Assembly (NCBI GenBank): GCA_947179155.2
Contig: OX359286.1
Span: forward strand, 13,271,913 to 13,335,912
Length of the DNA: 64,000 nucleotides
Origin: Hedera helix
Taxonomy: Eukaryota > Streptophyta > Magnoliopsida > Apiales > Araliaceae
Direction of reading: 5' to 3'
The notes under the pieces were generated by a model. The model made no database searches. It worked only from the letters and a program-made list of their open reading frames with translations, and was not told the origin of the DNA. The position numbers were made by a program, and so were the translations under genes. Of this stretch, positions 47,210 through 57,709 are shown piece after piece (position 1 is the stretch's first letter; the number at the start of each line of letters is the position of its first letter).

Positions 47210-48868
47210 ATATGTCATTATAAGAACATAAGACTTAATATAACTTATCAAACTTTATCCATAATTACTTAACCAATAATCTCTATTCATTTCACTTTTA
47301 ATGTATTCCACCTTATGTAGGTTAGTAATACATCATAACTCGTTATCGACATTTTCAAAACTCATATCATCATTTGACTTAGCTTTAGTCATATTACATT
47401 ATATCTTTTATCATTTCATTATATCTTGACACCCTTTATATTGACTATTTTTTTTATCTATCTAGGGTTTACATAGCTTATCTTTATCATTCTGTATTAA
47501 AACGTCGCATTTTGGACACTTTAAAAATTATCTATGAACAGTACATTGCGCCCCGACCGCTTCAGACTTCGCTAGCCGTGAAGTCTTCTCAGCCCATGAA
47601 CAGTACACTGCGCCCCGACGCAGTCCTGCAGTTCCAAAAATTTTGATTTTTACTGCTGCTTTGCTGATTTTTAACTCCTTCATCACACATCCAATTAACT
47701 CCAAATTTGGAACTGAACTAGGTCTTACTACTTAGTATTTTATAAAAAAATTACTTGCCTTATTTGGCTTCCCGAAATCATAGAAACAATAGCCCATAGG
47801 AGGGCGTTCAAACTTATTTTCAACTTAAAACTCAAATTTATCAACTTTGTGATTTTTGGCCATTTGCTTTAAAACTTTATTCTAACACTCAATAAAGTTC
47901 ATATAACTTATATATGATATGTCCAAACTTTTAAACCATAAAACTTCGCATGAGGTGAGATTTGTCCGTAAAAATTCATTTAGGGTCGAAACGTTCGATT
48001 TTGATAATTTAAATCGTGTTTTCATTCAAATTTCAATCTGTTGATTACCAAATCAACCTAAACACGTGTAATAACATAAAATCAATTCGTTTGACTTCAT
48101 TTCACCTTTAATTCCTCAAAATTGCCAAAAATACCCTTTAGTGTCATTTTCAATAACTTTGTAAACTTTTCAAATTTCAAAACTAAACTTAACTTGACAT
48201 CTTAAACTCAACATACCACATAGGCTACCACATACACATTTAACCACTTTATGTACTCACATAACTTCTATGTACAGCTTCTAATGCACTTTACAGATTA
48301 CGATTTGGTTTAATTACAAATCATAGCCTAATATTGAACTTTACTTTCACATATTATGCTTCTCAACCATTTGTGATTCTTTGAAGCTATTTAGTATAAA
48401 ATTCATCATGCTTCAAACATGTTCAACCTTCCTAGCTAGGTTTTCATCAAAATTTCCAACATATTACATATGATCAACCAACAAATCATGGTTTTTAGCT
48501 TGAATAAACACATGATTCTCCATAAATCATGATTTATATACTTTTAAACATTATCATGCTATCTTTTACACACATAAACCACATATACATATGTTCAACC
48601 TTATATATTAAAGTTTAACCATAAACTTCCAATTTTAGCCACATTTTCTTACATAAATCATATCTTTAACCATAAATACATACCTTGACATACATAACTT
48701 AAAGTTTTAAGCTTAGAAAACTTTTATACCTTCTTGTATGCCCAACTTCTTTGCATAAAAAGCTTCCTCATAAAGAAAGCTTCATCTTTTCTTCTTGTTC
48801 CATAACCATTCAAGCATCCTAGCTTCACACATCAAGTTTTCTCTCTCTATATCCATGGCTTCTCTCTA

Positions 48869-48871
<3 letters not shown>

Positions 48872-48912
<41 letters not shown>
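48872..48912. repeat. (CT)n microsatellite
   Basis: About 20 CT units within the inserted minus-strand LTR. On its coding strand this is a GA tract near the presumed transcript start, comparable to the 'gagaaagagaaagaaag' stretch near 41258 in the chromovirus LTR. Confidence 0.9.
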
Positions 48913-48913
<1 letters not shown>

Positions 48914-51840
48914 GGGCTCTAATTTCAGCAAACAAGGATGAGGAAGAAGAGCTCACTTGCTTGGTTTTATAAGATTAAACTCATATATGGTTAATTGTAT
49001 ATAACCATAGTTAAACCAACTAAGGGCATTTTGGTCATTTCACACATTAAGTCAATGGCGTTTTTTGACATTTCATCGCTTGGGACACATAGGTCACTAC
49101 TTAATTTGTCAAGGGTATTTTGGCCATTTTACCCTTCAGGACACAATAGTTATTAACTAGATTGTTGAGGTCATTTTGGTAAAAATCCAAATTTTGCTAG
49201 ATTTTGATTTTCATTCCAGTTTTCCATTTCCAAACCAACTTTGCTATTTTCTTTCATTAATCCATTTCATGCTCATTTAAATCGATTCTTCTTTCGACCG
49301 ACTGATTAGGTCACTCGCTTTCCATCGTACTACATTCACATAAACTCATTTTACGACTTAAATAGCCATTTAATCGCAAATCGATTACATAACTTTCTTT
49401 TAATCATAAAATATATATCTTGTTCCTTACAAGCTTTCTTGTTTCACATTCCATAAATTCCAAATATCGACATCTCCAATAATCAAAATGCTCATTTTTT
49501 TCATAAATCGCTTCCTCAAAAAGCGAATCGCGCTCAGATTATCAAAATCCATTATCCTTTTATGCTCATATAGCCATTATACGACTTTTACTTCTTTGGT
49601 ACATTACTTAGCACACATACGCCAATTTAAATTAGACTTGCACACTAACTTCCTTCTACTCACTTTCAGGAGTATTACCTTGTATACATACACATCGTAT
49701 AGATATTTACCTCATTCCAATCAATTAAGATCAATTCCTTGGTAATTCCATATATTCATATATCAAATTTTTAATATTCCATTAATCCTTAATAGATCGA
49801 TTAGGTCAAACTGCTACTCCTTTTCTACGCATACTAACTTACCTTGTCATTCTCATACTCTCGCCTTTCCAGGCCTATTCCTTAAGTTAGTTATTAATAT
49901 ATATAACTAAAGCATCAACTCACATATGCTTTCTTCATTTTCATAATTCTCTAACTTAACTCTTCTTCTTTCTTTATCTGTTCAAATATCCATATACACA
50001 TATTCAATCTATTACCTGCTGACACAACATAGTGTCTTACCATAATTCTTTTCGAATTACCCTATTGCGGGCATTACAATCAATCATTCATCTTTAATCC
50101 TTTGCATTACCATTCAACCATCAAAATTCATATTCGTTTTGATTTCAAAATTTGTTACGTAACTTATACACTTTACATAAATTACTGGTCTTTATACGTT
50201 CTATAGACACTTATTTACATCAAGAGTCCTTATATACCATTTCAACCACATATGTCATTTATAATACATTGATCACATAATAATTCATATTTAATCACCC
50301 TTAATACATTCTGTCATTCAAGCTAGGTTTTATCTACTAACGTTTACTAAATTAATCAAAATTCTCATTTAAAATTTCTGTAAAAATTCAGGATGTCACA
50401 TTAATTGAGGGTAAAATAAAGCTAAACAATTAAGTTTTATATAAACACATATGTTAGGGTCGATTCGAAATCCATTTGGTGCTTATAGCGATAAAAGAGG
50501 ATTTTAAACGTTTAAAAACGTTCGTTAGCACCTAAAATGAAATTTATGAAAAAATAAGGTCGTTTAAAGATTTTTAATATTTTTGAAGGCCTATGCAAGT
50601 CACAAAAATTGAAAAGAAATTTTTTTCAAATTCTACAGCACTGCGCCTGGGCGAGCTCTTTTGAACTAGAAACTACGCGGGGGTGCAGTGCTCATGAGAG
50701 GAACTCGTCGAGGCGAATTCAGTTGACATTGGGGCGAGATTTGGCTGAGAGGATCTCGCGGCCAGCGAGATGTCCTGAATTTTGAAAAAAAAATATTTTT
50801 AATCCGAAATGAAATGTTTTCATACCTTATGATAGAGACATGTACTGTTAGCCATAATTTGATAAAAAAATGATCAATGTGGTGGCTAATAAGATATGAA
50901 TGAACAACGTGTTATGTGTTAAGGATTATGTAAAGTTAAATGATAGCTTGTATAGTAAGGTATTGCATGCATATGTATATAACTAATGCATGAACCAATA
51001 TTATGGTTATATAGGACATAAACCAATATTGAGAAATGTCGATGTCAATCTTATTTTGGCTAGACATATGTAATAATTCATGTTGAATTCAGATATTTAT
51101 CGTTATGTGCTCCAATTCATATTGTTGTGGAGCGAAATCTATGAAATGTTATAACAGAACAACCCTGACAAAAAGGAGAATAAAGGATAAAGGAAAATGC
51201 AAATTTTATGGCGTGGTTGCGACGCTAGATGTTTATGTTGTGCACAATGTAAAAGTACGATAGACTTATCACCTAGAGTACACATCTGAAAGAAAATGCA
51301 GTCTTATGACTGACCCAGACAGTATTAGTCTTTGTGATTGGTATTGTTTTTAACGAGTTCTTGGTTTTGTGACCGTACAACAAGCAAAGTTAATGTTTCA
51401 AGTTAATCATGCATTGATTTATGTTACGTCTTTAAGCTTTCATGAAACCTTTTAATGGTTCAACCTTATTGTATTAGATTTTCATTCATTACTTAGAAAT
51501 ATCATGTCATTATTTGTTTATATATTTGCTGAGCTATTTTATACTCACCCTTGCTTTAACATGATATTTCAGCAAAACTCGAACAGGCAAAGGGTTCAAG
51601 AACAGATAAGGAAAAAGGAAAGGCCAGCAAGCAATAGATGTATAGTGATAGAGTCAATGTAAATGTTATATTTTATAGTATGTCAGATGTAATGTTTAAA
51701 AGTCTGTAAACCTGTGATAGTTATGTATTATTATAAATTAATTTTTATTATTCTGAATGAATTATTGGGATTGAATGGTAGCGTAGTATCGTGAGCACTG
51801 AATGTGTGGTTTGAGGGACCAGGATTTAGGGGGCGTCACA

Positions 51841-51856
51841 AGTTAGTATCAGAGCT
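51841..51856 (+). other. Primer-binding site of the chromovirus
   Basis: AGTTAGTATCAGAGCT directly follows the 5' LTR. It matches the initiator tRNA-Met primer complement TGGTATCAGAGC with one change, like the site at 33326-33338. Confidence 0.8.
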
Positions 51857-52060
51857 GATAGGGTATAAACCTTAGGTGGAAAAACCTTAGGAATATGACC
51901 TTAAAGAATATAATAAAACTCATTTAGAGTTTAGGAGGTAAATGGTGGGAATTATTGAAGTTAAAATTTTCATAATATGTGTTATATGCTATGTGTTATA
52001 TGTACTAGAGGTAAGAAAAATTGCATTGAACTAAAATAATTGTTCTTGTGATTTTATAGT

Positions 52061-52671
52061 TTGCCAGAGATTGGAGAATCCAGTTGGGCAGCAGAGGAAG
52101 AATGTAGGGATATTCAAGTGGATGTGATGACAACTGTACTAGCTATAGCAATAGTACCAGTTGATGATAATGGACAAGAGGAAGATCCAGAGGAACTGGA
52201 AGAAGACTCTGATGGGACATTGTCGGAGAATGCGTCATTCGAGCAGAGGGAAACTGACCAAGAGTGGGTGACTGGATTAATACAATAGAACAGTAAATTC
52301 ATAGACAGGATTTTGGAGTTAGAAACCCAAGCAACAGAACGGCAAACAACTGTTGAGCAGAATGAGACGGTAGTGCTAGTGTTGGTAAATAGACATATGG
52401 AGCTGGGAGATAAGTTAAGACAGGAAGAAGATAAAGTTCAGGAACTGAGGAACGACAAGGAAACCTTGGAGGCTAAACTGAGATAACCGGGTATGAACAT
52501 ACCGGGGCTAAAGCAGTAAGTATAGTAAACTTAATGGAAGAAGAAGTAAAGGCTAAAAAAGCCAAGATAGACAGCATGAGTGTTCAAATGGATGATATGA
52601 GCTATGCTTTTCACACGACTTTTGGTAGAGCACAAGATAGGGTGTACTATTACCCTGTAGAATATGATTAG
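52061..52671 (+). pseudogene. Extra pre-gag reading frame with acidic and coiled-coil parts
   Basis: The frame starts at ATG 52061 and reads about 75 residues that become strongly acidic (EEDPEELEEDSD). After a TAG (52286) it continues in the same frame as a heptad-rich helix ('FIDRILELETQATERQ', 'LRQEEDKVQELRNDKETLEAKLR') to TAA 52484. In another frame, 52534-52671 adds 'MEEEVKAKKAKIDSMSVQMDDM' and a 'FGRAQDRVYYYPVEYD' end. Together this is a decayed frame of about 200 codons between the PBS and gag, on the same strand. I know of no standard Tekay domain here. It could be a lineage-specific accessory protein or an unusual gag N-terminus. Codon-like structure across breaks argues against chance, but one copy cannot prove it. 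Confidence 0.55.
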
Positions 52672-53122
52672 ACCAGTAACACTTTGAGTAAGTGGAAAAT
52701 GATTGTTATCATAGACAAGGGATATGACGACATAGTTCGGCATGGAATGTTTCCATATGATATATGTAATAGATGTATATGGTTATGTATGTGTCTACGT
52801 GTGTATGTAATGTAAATCCCTAGTCTTTTGTTATAACAGGGATAGATAGTGTTATGTAACTTCTTTTATCTTAAGGAGGGAAGTTCCAAGTTATTGTATA
52901 GAGTTATGAAATGTGAATCCCCTTAATTTTGTAGTCTGAAGGGATAGAACGATTTATAGCAATATGTTAAATATGATGTAAGGTGCTAGGCACTAGTCAA
53001 CTTGCATATGAATATAAACTCAGTTATTAAATGTGTTTCTTTGTGGCTATGTGTTTAAGTTAACATGATAATGTGATATGTGACTGATAAATAATAATCA
53101 TTACATAAATTGTTAAACAGAA

Positions 53123-54375
53123 ATGTCGCCTAGACGAAGACAAAATGTTCAACCTCCACTAGAGGAGTCTGTAAATGCTCCAGAGGAGCCAGTTAATCCC
53201 ATGCAGCAATTTGTTAATTTGTTGATGGGAGTTTTCGAGAACAAAAATGTTAATCCTACGGGTGATCAACTGGTAGCAGCTCGTATTGCTACATTCAAAG
53301 ATTTTAAAGTTGTAGGACCCCAGAGTTCAAGGAGACTATGAATCTGGTAGAGGCACAGAACTGGGTGATCAAAATGGAGAAAGTATTTGATGTAGCTAGC
53401 ATTGTAGAGGAACAAAAAAATGTCTTTGCTACGTTTATGTTAAAAGGATAAGCCAATTATTGGTAGGGAGCTAATAAAGAAAGACTGGAAATGGGAGCTA
53501 CACTATGAGAAAGATTCAAAGAGATGTTCTTCAAGGCTTACTTTCCTCCGGTAACTCAAGACATGATGGAGGTTCAATTTCTAGAATTAAAGCAAGGAAA
53601 TATGACTGTGACCGAGTATACGGCTAAATTTAATGAGTTGGCAAGATTTACTCCACATCAGGTGGACACAAAATAAAGAAAAGCTAAACGGTTCGAACGT
53701 GGGTTGAAGCCGGGGATTTACAGTAAGGTTTCAATGTTCCAGATTGGGACCTTTACTGGAGTATTAGAGAAGGCTATTTTGACTGAAGGAGGCAGTAATG
53801 TTTTGACAAAGTATAAACAAGAACAACATGGCAAGAGAAGTGATGGAGCTATTAAAGAAGGGAGCAGTGGGGGAAGCAATTTCAACAAGAGAAAGTAGAA
53901 CAGCAACAACAACATCTCTGGTAATAAGCAAGGAGAACTAAAGAAGAAAATGGAACCATGTCCTAATTGTGGAAAAGGACACTTTGGAGTATGTTTGAAG
54001 GGAAAGAACGTCTATTTCAAGTGCGGTCAAGAAGGGCACATCGCACCGAACTATCCAATTCTAAAGGCAACCAAAGGATGTTTCCATTGTGGGGAAATAG
54101 GGCATCAAATTAAAGATTGTTCAAAGAAGAAAACTGATGGAGGAAGTGAAAGCAAGGGTAATACCAGTGGAAAGCTGGCAATTGTTGGACCTGCACAGCC
54201 GGGGAGACCAACAGCACGTACATTCAACATGACAGTACAGGATGCAGTGGCATCAAAAGATATGGTGTCAGGTATCATTCCTATCAATAATATAAACACT
54301 TATATATTATTTGATTCGGGTACTACATGCTTCTTTCTATCTGATGAATTTTCCAAGAGAATGAATTTACCCTAA
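53123..54375 (+). pseudogene. Decayed gag and protease region
   Basis: Starts at ATG 53123 ('MSPRRRQN'). A one-base shift near 53325 moves the frame, which then runs to 54375. The retrotransposon gag core is clear ('EAQNWVIKMEKVFDV', 'RFKEMFFKAYFPP', 'FLELKQGNMTVTEYTAKFNELARF'). Three zinc-knuckle-like units follow; only the last (CFHCGEIGHQIKDC, about 54079-54120) is an intact CCHC. In the middle one, two expected cysteines are tyrosines. The aspartic protease DSG lies at 54313-54321. In-frame stops lie at 53449, 53464, 53506, 53674, 53896 and 54373. The capsid-like product is therefore not made. Confidence 0.88.
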
Positions 54376-54553
54376 ACAAAAGTAGAAAATGTGTTGAATA
54401 TAGAAGTAACGAACAAGGAAGTAATTCATGTGGAAAATATTCATTGGGATTGTTGTCTGACGATAAGAGAGCACAAATTAATAGTTGACTTAATTCTTAA
54501 TTCTTAATTCTTATTCAGTTAGGAGAGTTTGATGTAATACTTGGAATGATTAG

Positions 54554-56335
54554 TTGTATAACCATGGGGCGGTGATTGACTGTCAAAAGAAATGTGTAAA
54601 CCTTCAGACTCTTGCCAAGTCTAAGGTAGTATTTTACGGTAGCAAATCGCCATGGCAATCTTGTTGTCTAACAATGATGCAGGGCATAAGGTTATTAAGG
54701 AAAAGGTGTATGGGATATTTAGCACATGTGGTTGATACACAGATAGTGGGATCAGAAATGGGTCATATACCTATAGTAAAGGAGTATGCAGATGTATTTT
54801 CAGATGAATTGTCGGGTCTTCTGCTAGACAAGGAGATCAAATTTGTGATAGATCTTGTACCAGGAACGGCACCAGTTTCGAAGGCACCATACATAATGGC
54901 TCCAATTGAATTGAAATAGTTGATGGTTTAGCTACAAGAGTTGTTGGACAAGAAGTATATCCAACCAAGTGTGTTTCCTTAGGAAGCACTAGTTTTATTT
55001 GTAAAGAAGATGGATGGATCGCTAAGGCTTTGTATCGACTATAGGGAGTTGAACAAAGTAACAATTAAGAACAAGTACCCGTTACCAATGATTAATGATT
55101 TGTTCGATCAACTACGGGGAACAAAGTATTTCTCTAAGATAGACTTAAGAAGTGGTTATCACTAGCTGAAGGTGAGACCTAAAGATGTACCTAAGACAAC
55201 ATTTAGAACTCGTTATGGTCATTACGAGTTTCTAGTGATGTCTTTTGGTTTGATGAATGCACCAGCTGCATTTATAGATTTGATGAATAGAGTATTCAAG
55301 CAGTATTTAGATAAGTCTATGGTGGTGTTCATCGACTATATTTTGATATATTCAAAGACTCAGGAGGATCATACGAAGCATTTGAGAATAGTGTTGGAAA
55401 AGTTGAGGGAAACCAAGCTGTATGTAAAGTTTTCGAAATGTGAATTTTGGTTGGAAATGGTGCAATTTGTAGGGCACATGATTGATCCAGAAGGGATATT
55501 AGTGGATCTAGCAAAAATTGAGGCAGTAATAAATTGGGAACAACCGAAAACACCTACGAAGGTGCGAAGTTTTCTTGGTTTAGCAGGGTATTACAGAAGA
55601 TTCATCAAAGATTTTTCGAAGTTATTAGGACCTTTAACTAATTTGACGAGGAAAGCTGTAAAGTTTGTTTGGTCAGAAATGTGTGAAGAGAGTTTCATGA
55701 AACTCAAAAAAAGGTTAAGTGAAGCATCTGTGTTATCATTGCCTGATAATACAGGAGGATTTATAGTGTACAGTGGCGCGTCGCATAAAGGACTTGGTTG
55801 TGTGTTAATATAACACGACAAAGTCACAGCACATGCGTCAAAACAACTGAAGGATTATGAAAAAGGGTATCCAACCCATGATTTAAAATTGGCAGTAGTG
55901 GTTTTTGCTCTGAAGATATGGAGACATAATTTGTATGGAAAGAAGTGTGAAATATACATAGACCACAAAAGTCTGAAGTATATTTTCACCCAGAAAGATT
56001 TAAATATGAGGCAGAGGAGATGATTAGAATTAATCAAGGATTACGACTGTGAAATTCTATACCATCTGGGGAAAGCTATTGTGGTGGTCGACGCCTTGAG
56101 TAGGAAGGGTCGGGAAAGATTGGAAATGATAACTCAAGAAAAGCTAATCAAAGAGATGGAAAGAATGGAACTAGAAGTGACGTATTCGATAGAGTCGAAA
56201 GAAAAGTTATATGTTGTTGAAGCTTATCCAACATTATTGGATAGAGTGAAGGATGCACAAATTCAAGATCAAGAATGCAGTAAAATTAGAAAATGCTTAA
56301 CTGATGGACAAGAGACAAGATTCAAAAATAGATGA
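54554..56335 (+). pseudogene. Decayed reverse transcriptase and RNase H
   Basis: One frame throughout, with stops at 54917, 54929, 54980, 55163, 55811 and 56021. RT landmarks: 'LRLCIDYRELNKVTIKNKYPLP', 'YFSKIDLRSGYH', 'FRTRYGHYEFLVMSFGLMNAPA', and the catalytic box at about 55328-55339, which reads F-I-D-Y; the second aspartate is missing. Then come 'FLGLAGYYRRFI' and an RNase H region ('SGASHKGLG', 'LKLAVVVFALKIWRHNLYG', 'DHKSLKYI', 'VVDALSRK'). RNase H's first catalytic aspartate is replaced by glycine (SGASHKG). Inactive on several counts. Confidence 0.92.
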
Positions 56336-57661
56336 CAGTGGATTGCTGAGATTTGAAGGAAGAATATGGGTGTCAATGGTATCTAAGTTGAAAGAAGAGA
56401 TTCTACAAGAAGCACACAATTCAAGATATTCGATTCATCCGAAAAGTACGAAGATGTATCAAGATATTCGTCAATATTTTTGGTGGCCCAATATGAAGAA
56501 AGATGTGGCAGAATGCGTAAGTAAATACCTAACTTGTTAAAGAGTTAAGGAAGAACATTAGAGACCTAGTGGACTAATACAACCATTAGAGATTATAGAA
56601 TGGAAGTGGGAGCACATTACAATGGATTTTGTAGTGGGACTTCCAACTACACAAAAAGGTTATGATGCGATATGGGTAATAGTGGATCGACTGACGAAGT
56701 CTGCAAACTTCTTGCCGATTAAGGTCAAATTCAACTTAGATCAACTAGCAAAGCTTTATGCGAAAGAGATTATGTCTAGATATGGAGTTCCGGTATCGAT
56801 TATTTCAGATCGAGATCCACAATTCACATCTAATTTTTGAAAAAGTTTTCAGGAGCGTATGGGTACGCAGTTGAGGTTGAGTATAGCGTATCATCCTCAA
56901 ATAGACAGGCAGAGTGAACAAACAATTAAGATGCTGGAAGATATGTTGAGGGCATGCATGATGGATTTCGAGGATAATTAGGACGACCATTTACCGTTAG
57001 TTGAATTTGCGTATAACAACAGTTATCGTGCAAGTATTGGTATGCCACCTTATGAGGCATTGTATGAATGAAAATGCAGAACACCTCTCTGTTGGGATGA
57101 GGTAGGAGAACGTAAATTATTGGGACCAGAAATAGTGCAACAGACTGCTGAAATTATCAAAGTAATAAGATCAAGGCTCGAAGTAGCACAAGATAGACAA
57201 AAGAAATATGCAGACTTGTATCGACAAAACAGAGACTTTGAAGTAGGGTCCTATGTATTCTTAAAAGCATCTCCCTGGAGAGGGAAAATTAGATTTAGAA
57301 AGAAGGAAAAGTTAAGTCCAATATTCATTGGACCTTTTAAGGTGCTGAAAAGGATAGGAGAGGTAGTCTATGTTGTGGCATTACCTCTAGAATTAGAGCA
57401 TATACATAACATATTTCACATATTTGTACTGATGTCGTACAAACTAGACTACAAGCATGTGATTGAATACGACCCTATCCAAATAGAAAAGGATTTAACA
57501 TACGAGAAACTCATGTTCAAATTATTGACAGGAAATAGCAGATTTTAAGGAACAAGGTAATACCTTTTATAAAGGTAGTGTAGAGAAACCACAATGCTGA
57601 GGAAGTAACGTAGGAGCTAGAGGAAAGAATAAAAAAGGATTATCCTAATTTGTTCATGTAA
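56304..57661 (+). pseudogene. Decayed integrase with GPF module and chromodomain
   Basis: A frameshift near 56305 changes the frame from that of RNase H. The zinc-binding N-terminus is recognisable ('HNSRYSIHPKSTKMYQDIRQYFWWPNMKKDV', then 'YLTC'), but one cysteine of the CxxC pair is tyrosine. The DDE core shows 'MDFVVGLP' (Asp), 'IISDRDPQF' (Asp) and 'RQSEQTIKMLEDML' (Glu). The GPF module is 'GPFKVLKRIGEVVYVVALP'. Stops lie at 56538, 56559, 56838, 56979 and 57069. After the stop at 57546, another frame (57542-57661) reads 'ILRNKVIPFIKVV', 'RNHNAEEVT' and 'ELEERIKKDYPNLF': a chromodomain with two further stops. The chromodomain is thought to guide such elements to heterochromatin. Confidence 0.9.
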
Positions 57662-57694
57662 TCTCATAATGGTGATTCCGGGGACGGAATCCTT

Positions 57695-57709
57695 ATAAGG
57701 AGGGAAGAA
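57695..57709 (+). other. Polypurine tract of the chromovirus
   Basis: ATAAGGAGGGAAGAA directly precedes the 3' LTR start (TG at 57710-57711). The preceding 'ggggacggaatcc' block is shared with the tract at 36147-36160. Confidence 0.85.

Larger units (their letters stand above)
41951..50400 (-). mobile_element. Gypsy-type LTR inserted in the 5' LTR, itself interrupted
   Basis: On the minus strand it starts TGTGACATCCTGAATTTTT at 50400 and runs to lower coordinates. It is interrupted by the solo LTR 42648-47209 and ends near 41951, where its own 3' end and about 30 bp of target are deleted. About 3.9 kb of it remains. It carries a (CT)n tract (48872-48912) and a GC-rich patch with 'actgcgccccgac' (47540-47640). 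Relics of the same start motif occur at 35690. No coding is seen. Confidence 0.7.
40773..51840 (+). repeat. 5' LTR of the chromovirus, split by nested LTRs
   Basis: The real LTR sequence is 40773-41950 plus 50401-51840 (about 2.62 kb); the stretch between is foreign. Compared with the 3' LTR it lacks about 30 bp at the insertion site and about 140 bp present at 59621-59760. It ends GGGGGCGTCACA, immediately before the PBS. Confidence 0.85.

Noticed and set aside
53718..53915. Leu-rich minus ORF
   Set aside because: Antisense of gag, generated by Glu/Lys codons on the coding strand.
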